A stretch of DNA of 64,000 nt from Streptomyces tuirus (lineage in GTDB: Bacteria; Actinomycetota; Actinomycetes; Streptomycetales; Streptomycetaceae), in NCBI GenBank assembly GCA_018195615.1, contig JAGTPG010000002.1, positions 2,608,501-2,672,500 of the forward strand. The letters are read 5' to 3'. This document shows, piece after piece, positions 43,116-51,325 of this stretch (positions within the stretch are counted from its first letter, which is position 1; the number at the start of each line of letters is the position of its first letter). Made by a program: the position numbers and the translations under genes. A model generated the notes under the pieces. It worked only from the letters and a program-made list of their open reading frames with translations, did no database searches and was not told the DNA's origin.

Positions 43116-43153
43116 GTAACACGGGGTTCACATTCGAGCAATGGCCGGGAAAT
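43116..43153 (+). promoter_or_regulatory. GlnR-type operator of glnII
   Basis: GTAAC-n6-TTCAC-n6-GCAAT-n6-GAAAT keeps the 6-nt spacing of a GlnR box; the outer elements match well and the inner two are weaker. TTGACA at 43160-43165 lies just downstream. Confidence 0.65.
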
Positions 43154-43258
43154 CGCCTGTTGACAGGCTGCCGGGCAGCACAGGCGGCGCCCCAGTGCCG
43201 CAGCGCCGCAAGCACCGCACCCGCGATACGCGCCCAGACACACCCGAGGATGTGGCCC

Positions 43259-44290
43259 GTGACCTTCAAGGCTGAGTACATCTGGATCGACGGCACCGAG
43301 CCGACGGCCAAGCTGCGTTCCAAGACCAAGATCATCGCGGGTTCGCCCGCCGGTCTCGACGCGCTGCCGATCTGGGGCTTCGACGGGTCCTCCACCAACC
43401 AGGCCGAGGGCCACGCCTCGGACTGCGTCCTCAAGCCGGTCTTCACCTGCCCGGACCCGATCCGCGGCGGCGACGACATCCTGGTGCTGTGCGAGGTCCT
43501 GAACATCGACCTCACCCCGCACCCCAGCAACACCCGTGCCGCGCTGGCCGAGGTCGCGGAGAAGTTCGCGGCCCAGGAGCCGATCTTCGGCATCGAGCAG
43601 GAGTACACCTTCTTCAAGGACGGCTACCCGCTCGGCTTCCCCAAGGGCGGCTTCCCGGCCCCGCAGGGCGGCTACTACTGCGGTGTCGGCGCCGACGAGA
43701 TCTTCGGCCGTGACGTCGTCGAGGCCCACCTCGACAACTGCCTGAAGGCCGGTCTCGGCCTCTCCGGCATCAACGCCGAGGTCATGCCCGGCCAGTGGGA
43801 GTTCCAGGTCGGCCCGCTGTCCCCGCTGGAGGTCTCGGACCAGCTGTGGGTGGCCCGCTGGCTGCTCTACCGCACCGCCGAGGACTTCGACGTCGCCGCC
43901 ACCCTCGACCCGAAGCCGGTCAAGGGCGACTGGAACGGCGCCGGTGCGCACACCAACTTCTCCACCAAGGCGATGCGCGAGTCCTACGACGCGATCATCA
44001 CCGCGGCCGAGTCGCTCGGTGAGGGCTCCAAGCCTCTCGACCACGTCAAGAACTACGGCGCCGGCATCGACGACCGCCTGACCGGTCTGCACGAGACCGC
44101 CCCGTGGAACGAGTACTCCTACGGCGTCTCCAACCGCGGTGCCTCGGTCCGTATCCCGTGGCAGGTCGAGAAGGACGGCAAGGGCTACATCGAGGACCGC
44201 CGTCCGAACGCCAACGTCGACCCGTACGTGGTGACGCGTCTGCTCGTCGACACCTGCTGCTCGGCGCTGGAGAAGGCCGGCCAGGTCTGA
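43259..44290 (+). CDS. glnII: Glutamine synthetase type II
   Basis: Eukaryote-type GSII, 343 residues, lacking the adenylylation loop of GlnA. Motifs: PIWGFDGSSTNQAEGHASD, IFGIEQEYTFF, the long GINAEVMPGQWEFQVGP region, NGAGAHTNFSTK and RGASVRIP. The GTG at 43259 lies 9 nt after GAGG, while the ATG at 43250 abuts it, so GTG is preferred. The upstream GlnR-type box suggests induction under nitrogen limitation together with glnA. Confidence 0.96.
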   Translation: MTFKAEYIWIDGTEPTAKLRSKTKIIAGSPAGLDALPIWGFDGSSTNQAEGHASDCVLKPVFTCPDPIRGGDDILVLCEVLNIDLTPHPSNTRAALAEVAEKFAAQEPIFGIEQEYTFFKDGYPLGFPKGGFPAPQGGYYCGVGADEIFGRDVVEAHLDNCLKAGLGLSGINAEVMPGQWEFQVGPLSPLEVSDQLWVARWLLYRTAEDFDVAATLDPKPVKGDWNGAGAHTNFSTKAMRESYDAIITAAESLGEGSKPLDHVKNYGAGIDDRLTGLHETAPWNEYSYGVSNRGASVRIPWQVEKDGKGYIEDRRPNANVDPYVVTRLLVDTCCSALEKAGQV

Positions 44291-44308
44291 TCCGCCCCGC
44301 AAGGCTCC

Positions 44309-44345
44309 CGAGGGGGCGTTCACCGTTCGCGGTGGGCGCCCCTCG
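44309..44345 (+). terminator. glnII terminator
   Basis: A compound hairpin: outer arms CGAGGGGGCG / CGCCCCTCG and an inner CACCG-TTCG-CGGTG stem with a UUCG tetraloop, 18 bp after the glnII stop. Confidence 0.75.
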
Positions 44346-44435
44346 CGTCGTCCGGCGGGCCGGCCGACCCGCCACGGGTGTCCACGGTGTGAGAGAAGGG
44401 TCCCGGCGCCCGCTCCCCTCTGCTTCAATGGGCCC

Positions 44436-44558
44436 ATGGCCGACTACCAGAAGCACAGCGCGACGGGTCGCCATGACCTCGAGCCCTTCTGGCCGTCCCG
44501 TCAGGACCACGACTTCGACCGGGTGTGTTGCCGCGCGACGAACGCGCCGGCCCTCTAA
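44436..44558 (+). CDS. 40-residue small protein or leader peptide
   Basis: ATG at 44436 to TAA at 44556-44558: it begins MADYQKHSATGRHDLEPF and ends DFDRVCCRATNAPAL. Codon use is that of a real Streptomyces gene. The DRVCCRA motif with adjacent Cys resembles short Cys-containing leader peptides of actinomycetes. It lies between glnII and glnRII, 118 bp before the latter, so it could regulate glnRII expression or act as a small protein itself. Confidence 0.55.
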   Translation: MADYQKHSATGRHDLEPFWPSRQDHDFDRVCCRATNAPAL

Positions 44559-44676
44559 AGCCGTACACCCCGGCCTTCGGCCAGCGCGAACCGCGTACGT
44601 CCCTCGGCGAGCCCGACCACGAATCGCGGCCGTCGACCTCTCCGACGAACCTCTCGCGCGAAAGAGCTGACCTCTC

Positions 44677-45264
44677 ATGGCGACCACTCGTTCCCTGTCC
44701 ACCGCCGCGCTCGACTCCCCTTCGACGAAGGGCTCCCGGCACCGGCTGCGAGCCGTCCACCGGGACGAGGTGGTGACGGTCGCGGACCTGCTGCCGCCGG
44801 GTGCCACCTGGCTGCCCGCACCGCAGCACGCCCTGCCCGCACTGCCGGGACAGCCGCCCATGGTCGGCTACCTGGTGCTCGTCCCGGCCGACCAGCAGCC
44901 GCCGTTCCCCGTAGCGGTGCCGGATCGGCCGGAGGCCGCCGGCGCCGCGTCCGGCCCCGAACCGGAGGCCGACCCGCTGATCCGCGTCGACATGGTGCAG
45001 CGCACCGCCCACGTGGCCGGGCGACCGCTCGACCTGACGTACCTGGAGTTCGAGCTGCTGGCCCACCTGGTGGCGCACCCGAACCGGGTGCACACCCGCG
45101 ACCAGCTGGTGGGCACGGTGTGGGGCTACGGGCACGTGGGCGACGGCCGCACGGTCGACGTCCACATCGCCCGCCTGCGACGCAAGTTGGGCGCGGAGCA
45201 TCGCGACACGATCCGGACCGTGCGCCGCGTCGGCTACAAGTACGTGCCGCCGACCGGGCGCTGA
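44677..45264 (+). CDS. glnRII: Orphan OmpR-type winged-helix regulator GlnRII
   Basis: 195 residues. The N-terminal ~90 residues are not a recognisable receiver domain (no conserved Asp pocket). The C-terminal DNA-binding domain has DLTYLEFELLAHLVAHPN and RTVDVHIARLRRKLG ... VRRVGYKYV, closely matching GlnR. In S. coelicolor GlnRII lies just downstream of glnII and binds the glnII, glnA and amtB promoters in vitro. ATG at 44677. Confidence 0.82.
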   Translation: MATTRSLSTAALDSPSTKGSRHRLRAVHRDEVVTVADLLPPGATWLPAPQHALPALPGQPPMVGYLVLVPADQQPPFPVAVPDRPEAAGAASGPEPEADPLIRVDMVQRTAHVAGRPLDLTYLEFELLAHLVAHPNRVHTRDQLVGTVWGYGHVGDGRTVDVHIARLRRKLGAEHRDTIRTVRRVGYKYVPPTGR

Positions 45265-45324
45265 GCCTCTGCCGAGGGCAGATTCGCCTTCCGTTCCACG
45301 GTCGCACCGGGCACAGTCACCGGC

Positions 45325-46341
45325 ATGAGGCTTCTGATGCTGGGTGGTACGGAGTTCGCGGGACGTCCCGTCGTGGAGGCGGCCCTCGGGCGCGGCTGGG
45401 ACGTGACCGTCTTCCACCGCGGGCGGCACGACCCGCCGCCCGGCGTGCGCGCGTTGCACGGCGACCGCACCGCTCCCGACGGGCTCGCCGCTCTGGCCGA
45501 GGGCGAGTGGGACGCCGTCGTCGACACCTGGTCGGCGGCGCCCCGCGCGGTGCGGGACACGGCACGGCTGCTGCGGGGCCGCGCCGGCCGGTACGTGTAC
45601 GTGTCGAGCTGCTCGGTGTACGCCTGGGCCCCGCCCGCCGGGTACACCGAGGACGCGCCCCCGGTGGAGGGCGCCTCGGCCGACGCCGAGCAGACCGACT
45701 ACGCCCGGGACAAGCGGGGCGGCGAGCTGGCGGCGGTCGAGTCCTTCGGCGCGGACCGCTCGGTGCTCGTCCGGGCCGGGCTGCTCCTCGGCCGGTACGA
45801 GAACGTCGGCCGCCTCCCGTGGTGGCTGACCCGGATGGCCCGCGGCGGCCCGGTCCTGGCGCCGGGGCCGCGGGACCTCCCCCTGCAGTACGTCGACGTC
45901 CGGGACCTGGCCGAGTGGATCCTCGGCGCGGTGGAGCAGGGGCTGAGCGGGCCGTACAACCTGATGAGTCCGCAGGGGCACGCCACGATGGGGACGCTCC
46001 TCGACGCCTGCGCGCGGGTCACGGGCGGTGCGGCCGAACTCCGGTGGACCGAGCCCCAGGTGATCCTGGACGCGGGCGTCGAACCGTGGGTCCAGCTGCC
46101 GGTGTGGGTGCCGCCGGGCAGTGACCTGCACGACGCCCTGCACAGCGCCGACGTCTCCCGGGCGCTCGCGACCGGCCTGCGCTGCCGGCCCGTCGAGGAG
46201 ACCGTGGCCGACACCTGGAACTGGCTGCGCGGCATCGGCGGAGTCGCGCCCCAGCGGACGGACCGGACGCGGAAGGGCCTGGATCCGGAGCTGGAGGCGA
46301 AGGTGCTCGCCGCGCGGGGTGTACCTGACACCACCCCCTGA
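45325..46341 (+). CDS. NAD-dependent epimerase/reductase family protein
   Basis: 338 residues. Atypical SDR: the NAD motif is LMLGGTEFAGRPV, then YVYVSSCSVYA with catalytic-type Ser, YARDKRGGE (Tyr-x-x-x-Lys), PLQYVDVRDLAEWI and ANLMSP-like substrate region YNLMSPQGHATM. Similar to mRNA-binding/epimerase-like SDRs. Substrate unknown. ATG at 45325. Confidence 0.85.
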   Translation: MRLLMLGGTEFAGRPVVEAALGRGWDVTVFHRGRHDPPPGVRALHGDRTAPDGLAALAEGEWDAVVDTWSAAPRAVRDTARLLRGRAGRYVYVSSCSVYAWAPPAGYTEDAPPVEGASADAEQTDYARDKRGGELAAVESFGADRSVLVRAGLLLGRYENVGRLPWWLTRMARGGPVLAPGPRDLPLQYVDVRDLAEWILGAVEQGLSGPYNLMSPQGHATMGTLLDACARVTGGAAELRWTEPQVILDAGVEPWVQLPVWVPPGSDLHDALHSADVSRALATGLRCRPVEETVADTWNWLRGIGGVAPQRTDRTRKGLDPELEAKVLAARGVPDTTP

Positions 46342-46394
46342 CCGGGTGTCCCGGCCCAGTGACCCCGCACCCCGCGTTCCACGAGACTGACGCC

Positions 46395-47654
46395 ATGACC
46401 ATGGACACCAAGAACGGCGACGTGCGTGCGAAGGGGCGGGGCATCGGGCTCGCCGCGGTGCGGGGGCTGGCGCTGGCCCTCGTCTGTCTGCCCGGGGCGG
46501 TGCTGTGCTTCTGCCTGTCCCTCGTCTCCATCGCTCTGATCCCGATCGGGGTCGGGCTCGTCACCACGCCGTACGTGCTGGCGGGGGTGCGGGCGTTCGC
46601 GAACTGGCGACGGGTGCTCGCCGCGGAATGGGGCGGGGTGCGGATACCTCCGGCGTACCGGCCGCTGCCGAAGGGCGCCAACCCCTGGGCGCGCACCTTC
46701 GGGATGCTGTCCGACCCGGCGACCTGGCGGGACCTGCGGTGGCTGCCGGTCGACATGACGGCCGGGTTCGTCACCGCGCTGCTGCCGGCGGTGCTGCTCT
46801 TCTATCCGCTGGAGGGGTTCGCGATCGCGGCCGGGCTGTGGCGGGTCTTCCCCGACGGGTACTGGTACGGGTTCGTGCCGGTCACCGGGCAGGCCTCCGC
46901 GCTCGGAGCGGCGGCCCTGGGCCTCGTCCTGCTCTTCGCCGCGCACTTCCTCACCCCGCGCCTGCTGGACGTCCACTTCCGGCTCACCCGCGCCGTGCTC
47001 GGCTCGAACCAGGGGGAACTGGCCGAGCGGGTGCGGGTCCTGACCGAGACCCGGCGGGACGCGGTCGACGCCTCCGCCGCCGAACTGCGGCGCATCGAAC
47101 GGGACCTGCACGACGGGGCACAGGCCCGGCTGGTCGCCGTCGGCATGGACCTGGGCACCATCGAGGCGCTCCTCGACAAGGACCCGGACCAGGCGAAGAA
47201 GCTGATCGCTCAGGCCCGCAAGTCCTCCGTCGAGGCCCTGTCCGAGCTGCGCGAGCTGGTGCGCGGCATCCATCCACCGGTGCTCGCCGAGCGCGGGCTG
47301 GGCGACGCCGTACGGGCGCTGGCGCTGCGGCTGCCGGTGGCCACCGAGGTGAGCGTGGACCTGCCCGGGCGGGCGCAGGCGCCCGTGGAGTCGGCCGCGT
47401 ACTTCGCGGTGAGCGAGGTGCTCACCAACGCCGTGAAGCACTCCGGCGCCGACCGGATCTGGGTCGATCTGCACCAGGCGGACGGCATGCTGCGGGCGAC
47501 CGTCACCGACAACGGCAAGGGAGGTGCGGTGGTCGGAGCCGGTTCGGGACTGGCCGGGGTCGAGCGGCGACTGGGTACATTCGACGGCGTCCTGGCCGTC
47601 AGCAGTCCCGCGGGCGGTCCCACCATGGTCACCATGGAGATCCCTTGCGCGTAG
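46395..47654 (+). CDS. NarL-type sensor histidine kinase
   Basis: 419 residues. About four membrane segments lie in the first 190 residues with an aromatic/Pro-rich segment (FARTFG-type region ANPWARTFGMLSDPATWRDL) typical of Streptomyces sensor-domain kinases. The dimerisation region is RIERDLHDGAQARLVAVGMDL with the phospho-His (HisKA_3 type), and the ATPase domain has EVLTNAVKHSGA and a compact GxG region. The stop overlaps the response-regulator start, so the two are translated as a pair. Confidence 0.9.
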   Translation: MTMDTKNGDVRAKGRGIGLAAVRGLALALVCLPGAVLCFCLSLVSIALIPIGVGLVTTPYVLAGVRAFANWRRVLAAEWGGVRIPPAYRPLPKGANPWARTFGMLSDPATWRDLRWLPVDMTAGFVTALLPAVLLFYPLEGFAIAAGLWRVFPDGYWYGFVPVTGQASALGAAALGLVLLFAAHFLTPRLLDVHFRLTRAVLGSNQGELAERVRVLTETRRDAVDASAAELRRIERDLHDGAQARLVAVGMDLGTIEALLDKDPDQAKKLIAQARKSSVEALSELRELVRGIHPPVLAERGLGDAVRALALRLPVATEVSVDLPGRAQAPVESAAYFAVSEVLTNAVKHSGADRIWVDLHQADGMLRATVTDNGKGGAVVGAGSGLAGVERRLGTFDGVLAVSSPAGGPTMVTMEIPCA

Positions 47655-48298
47655 TCCTGGCCGAAGACCTGTTCCTGCTGCGCGACGGACTCGTCCGGCT
47701 GCTCCAGGCGCACGACTTCGAGATCGCGGCGGCCGTCGAGTCCGGCCCGGAACTGGCCGCCGCGCTGGCCGAACTGGAACCGGACGTCGCCGTGGTCGAC
47801 GTCCGGCTTCCGCCCACCCACACCGACGAGGGCCTGCAGTGCGCGCTCGAGGCCCGCAGGGAACGGCCCGGGCTGCCGGTGCTGGTGCTCTCCCAGCACG
47901 TGGAGCAGCTGTACGCGCGCGAGCTGCTCGCCGACGGCAGCGGCGGGGTCGGGTACCTGCTGAAGGACCGGGTGTTCGACGCCGAACAGTTCGTGGACTC
48001 GGTACGGCGGGTCGCCGCCGGGGGTACGGCGATGGATCCGCAGGTCATCCAGCAGTTGCTGGCACGTCAGGCGGGCGACGACCGGCCGCTGGCGCGGCTG
48101 ACACCCCGGGAGCGGGAGGTGCTGGAGCTGATGGCGCAGGGCCGGTCCAACGCGGCGATCGCGGGCCGGCTGGTGGTGACGGAACGGGCGATCGCCAAGC
48201 ACACCGCGAACATCTTCGCCAAACTGGGACTGGAGATCTCGGACGACGACAACCGTCGCGTGCTGGCGGTTCTCGCGTATCTCGACCACGGCCGGTGA
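47645..48298 (+). CDS. NarL/LuxR-type response regulator
   Basis: 217 residues. Receiver domain with acidic pocket (VVLAEDLFLL), phospho-acceptor Asp in VAVVDVRLPP and the Lys in GYLLKDRV. The C-terminal LuxR HTH is LTPREREVLELMAQGRSNAAIAGRLVVTERAIAKHTANIF. A TTG at 47645 overlaps the kinase stop by 10 bp. Target genes unknown. Confidence 0.9.
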   Translation: MRVVLAEDLFLLRDGLVRLLQAHDFEIAAAVESGPELAAALAELEPDVAVVDVRLPPTHTDEGLQCALEARRERPGLPVLVLSQHVEQLYARELLADGSGGVGYLLKDRVFDAEQFVDSVRRVAAGGTAMDPQVIQQLLARQAGDDRPLARLTPREREVLELMAQGRSNAAIAGRLVVTERAIAKHTANIFAKLGLEISDDDNRRVLAVLAYLDHGR

Positions 48299-48500
48299 AA
48301 CCGGACCAGCCCCTTCACACACCGTGGATGATCAACAACTCCTGGTGTGGCAGCGGCTGTTGAGAACACAAGGCCCTCACGAATCTCGCATCAATTTCCG
48401 AGACATCTGAACACCCCTGGGACGGCCTCCGTATGGAAGGGAGCCGCTTCACTCCTGTCGGGCGCCTCGATGCCCCGAAAAAGGAAGTCAGAGGAGTTCC

Positions 48501-50081
48501 ATGGGACGCAACACAAGAAAACGCCGGACGCCGATGGCCACCAAGGCCATAGCCGCATCGGCGGCCCTAGCGCTCGGTGGGGGCGGGCTGATCTGGGCAA
48601 ACTTCTATGCCTCGGCGCATGAGGAGAACTCGGCGAACCAGACGAAGTCCGCGGGCGCACAGATCGCCACGATCCAGTGTCCGGACGTGGGTCAGCAGCT
48701 GACCGACGTGCCGGACGGTGCCCGCCAGGGGGTGGACAAGGAGCTGGCGAACCTCGACAAGCAGATCAGCGAGGCCTACTCCCGGCTCGCCTCCACGCGT
48801 CAGGCCCAGGCCGGTGACTCCGGCTTCGTCAACAACGCCATCCTCGGCCCGCTGAAGTCGAAGCGGACCGCGGCCATCGACCGGATCGGGATCAACATCC
48901 GGCGGGTGGGCGGTCAGGCTCCGGACAACCTCGCCCAGATGGCCGAGTGCAAGGGCATGGCCGCCGACGCGAACACCAACGACGGCCAGGGCGGGGGCGG
49001 TCAGAACAACGACGGCCAGAACAACGACGGCCAGAACAACGGCGGTCAGGACAACGGCGGTCAGGACCAGGGCCAGAACAACGGCGACCAGGGTCAGGGC
49101 GAGGGTCAGGACAACGGCCTCGACCCGGTGCCCGAGGGCAACGGAGGCCAGGCCGGCAACGGCCCGGTGGCAGCCGACTTCGTCAACATCGAGGACGTCC
49201 AGCCCAACTCCCGCAACCTCCCGAACGGTCTGGCCGCGAACGGGGACACCGGTTCCACCGGCACCTTCACCACGGAGTGCGGTACGAACGGGAACAACCT
49301 GTTCAACTCCGACAACCTGATCGTGGCCCCGGGTGTCGACAACGGCGCGCACCACACGCACGACTACGTCGGCAACCAGAACAACGACGCCTTCTCCAGC
49401 GACGAGGACCTCGCCAACGCGGACACCTCCTGCCAGAACCAGGGTGACAAGTCCACCTACTACTGGCCGGTGCTCAGGCTCCAGGACGGCTCGAACGAGT
49501 TCGACGCCCAGGACGCCGGCGGTGGCGCAGAGGGCAACGTCGGCACGATCCTGGAAGCCAGCCAGGCGGAGATCAAGTTCGTCGGCAACAAGCAGGGCGA
49601 CGTCGTCGCGATGCCGAAGTTCCTGCGCATCATCACCGGTGACGCCAAGGCCTTCACCAACGGCCTCAACAACGCCAACACCTCGTTCAGCTGCACCGGC
49701 TTCGAGGACCGCCAGGTGACGGACAAATACGTGATCTGCCCCGAGGGCAGCCAGGTGGTGCGCACGTCCAACTTCCAGAGCTGCTGGGACGGACAGAACA
49801 TCGACAGCGCCAACCACCGTGACCACGTGGCGTTCGTCCAGGCCGACGGCAGCTGCGCGAACGGCTTCCAGGCCATCCCGCAGCTCCAGGTTCGCCTGGT
49901 GTACGACGTTCCCGCCCCGACCGTCGAGAACGGTCAGGTGCAGAACCCGTACGCCGTGGACGGCTTCCCGGAGCAGCTGCACAAGCCGATCACCGACCAC
50001 AACGACTTCATCAACGTCATGGACGAGAACCTGATGAACGAGGTGGTCCAGTGCATCAACAGCGGGCAGGAATGCAACTGA
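48501..50081 (+). CDS. Secreted DUF1996 protein
   Basis: 526 residues. A basic leader and hydrophobic segment (AIAASAALALGGGGLIWANF) is followed by a helical region, a Gln/Asn/Gly/Asp low-complexity linker (residues ~160-200, GGQNNDGQ-type repeats) and a DUF1996 domain with HHTHDYVGN, DTSCQNQGDKSTYYWPVLR and FSCTGFEDRQV. DUF1996 is best known from fungi; Streptomyces has several secreted copies. Cys pairs suggest disulfides. Function unknown. ATG at 48501 after GAGGAG. Confidence 0.85.
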   Translation: MGRNTRKRRTPMATKAIAASAALALGGGGLIWANFYASAHEENSANQTKSAGAQIATIQCPDVGQQLTDVPDGARQGVDKELANLDKQISEAYSRLASTRQAQAGDSGFVNNAILGPLKSKRTAAIDRIGINIRRVGGQAPDNLAQMAECKGMAADANTNDGQGGGGQNNDGQNNDGQNNGGQDNGGQDQGQNNGDQGQGEGQDNGLDPVPEGNGGQAGNGPVAADFVNIEDVQPNSRNLPNGLAANGDTGSTGTFTTECGTNGNNLFNSDNLIVAPGVDNGAHHTHDYVGNQNNDAFSSDEDLANADTSCQNQGDKSTYYWPVLRLQDGSNEFDAQDAGGGAEGNVGTILEASQAEIKFVGNKQGDVVAMPKFLRIITGDAKAFTNGLNNANTSFSCTGFEDRQVTDKYVICPEGSQVVRTSNFQSCWDGQNIDSANHRDHVAFVQADGSCANGFQAIPQLQVRLVYDVPAPTVENGQVQNPYAVDGFPEQLHKPITDHNDFINVMDENLMNEVVQCINSGQECN

Positions 50082-50092
50082 CGGCCCGATGA

Positions 50093-50126
50093 AAAGCCGG
50101 CGGTGGGTTATCCCACCGCCGGCTTT
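50093..50126. terminator. Bidirectional terminator
   Basis: A perfect 15-bp stem (AAAGCCGGCGGTGGG and its complement) with a TTAT loop; both sides end in A or T, suiting the two convergent genes. Confidence 0.9.
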
Positions 50127-50150
50127 CGCATGTTTCCCGAAGCGACGAAG

Positions 50151-50600
50151 TCAGTTGTCGTGGTGACCGGAGTTCGACGACTTGTCGCTCGCGCCGCCGG
50201 ACGCGTGCTCGGCGTGGTTGAACCCCACCTCCACGGTGCCACCCAGCGTGCCGCGCAGCCCTTGCAGCACGTCCTCGTGGCCGACGGCCACCCACTTGCG
50301 GCCGACCAGGTAGAAACCGCCGTAGTCCTTCGCCGTGTTGATCCACTCGCGCTGACCGCGGTCGGTGGAAAAGGTCGCGAGGACGTACTTCTCCTTGCCC
50401 TTCTTGCAGATGGCCTGACGGATGGTGTCGGCGTCGGTCTGCATGTTCGGCTTGCACTCGGCCTCGGCGGCGATGTGCTCCAGGCTGCCGGTCACCGCTT
50501 CCGGGACGGCCGCCTCGTCGTGGCCGCCGGATCCGCAGCCGGCCAGTGCCAGTATCGCCACCGCGCCGCTGAGCGCGAGCATCGGTCGGGTCACCCTCAT
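50151..50600 (-). CDS. Lipoprotein, function unknown
   Basis: 149 residues. Signal peptide with lipobox LALAGCGSGG. The mature part has a Cys pair (ECKPN, AICKKGK) and a YVLATFSTDRGQREWINTAKDYGG segment, ending in a His/Ser/Gly-rich tail. Homologues are common in Streptomyces without known role. ATG at 50600 with GGAGGAA upstream. Confidence 0.8.
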   Translation of the reverse strand: MRVTRPMLALSGAVAILALAGCGSGGHDEAAVPEAVTGSLEHIAAEAECKPNMQTDADTIRQAICKKGKEKYVLATFSTDRGQREWINTAKDYGGFYLVGRKWVAVGHEDVLQGLRGTLGGTVEVGFNHAEHASGGASDKSSNSGHHDN

Positions 50601-50748
50601 CTGTTCCTCCGGTCCTCGTCACGGCACGGTCCGGACGCATGCCGCACGGAGCCCCGGCAAGAGGCTCCTCGCCTTCGATACGGCTGCGGAGCCCGCGGTG
50701 CTCAAAATGCCGGTGTCCCGGTGGTGACGTCCGTGCGAGGGTGTCACG

Positions 50749-51276
50749 GTGAACCAGGACTGGGAAGATCGCGTGGCCGCCCTGTGGGACCGATTCGACG
50801 ACTACGCCGAAGAGGAAGAGGACGAGGCGCGCTTCCGCGCCGACGTCGACGCCCTCGTGGCCGAACTGCCGGAGGGCAGCCCGCTCGGGCCGTTCGAGCA
50901 GGCCTGCGCCTGGGACTCCACGGGGCACTCGGACCGGGCGGTCCCTCTGTACCAGGAGGCGCTGCGGCTCGGCCTCGCCGACGTCAGCCCCTACAAGGCC
51001 CGCCGGACGAAGATCCAGCTGGCCAGCTCACTGCGGAACGTCGGCCGGGCGGAGGAGGCCGTCGCGCTGCTGACGCCCGAACTGGTCGCCCCGTCGGACG
51101 AGCTGGACGACCCGGTGCGTGCCTGTCTCGCCCTGTGCCTGTCCAGCCTGGGCCGTGACCGTGAGGCGCTGTCGCTGGCCCTGGGCGCCCTGGCCCCCCA
51201 TCTGCCGCGCTACCAGCGGTCGATGGCGAACTACGCCCGGCTCCTCGTGGAGCCCGGGGAGCAGCCGGGGTCGTGA
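50749..51276 (+). CDS. Tetratricopeptide-repeat protein
   Basis: 175 residues. Acidic N-terminus followed by TPR-type helices: EQACAWDSTGHSDRAVPLY, ASSLRNVGRAEEAVALL, CLALCLSSLGRDREALSLAL. This matches the short TPR_5-like family. Soluble interaction protein; partner unknown. GTG at 50749. Confidence 0.82.
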   Translation: MNQDWEDRVAALWDRFDDYAEEEEDEARFRADVDALVAELPEGSPLGPFEQACAWDSTGHSDRAVPLYQEALRLGLADVSPYKARRTKIQLASSLRNVGRAEEAVALLTPELVAPSDELDDPVRACLALCLSSLGRDREALSLALGALAPHLPRYQRSMANYARLLVEPGEQPGS

Positions 51277-51325
51277 CCGCTCCGCGGTCAGGTGACCATC
51301 CAACGATTCGCTCGTTCTGCTGAAC

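Noticed and set aside
48567..50000. 477-codon minus-strand ORF opposite the DUF1996 gene
   Set aside because: Translation is Val/Leu repeats mirroring the Gln/Asn-rich linker; a shadow.
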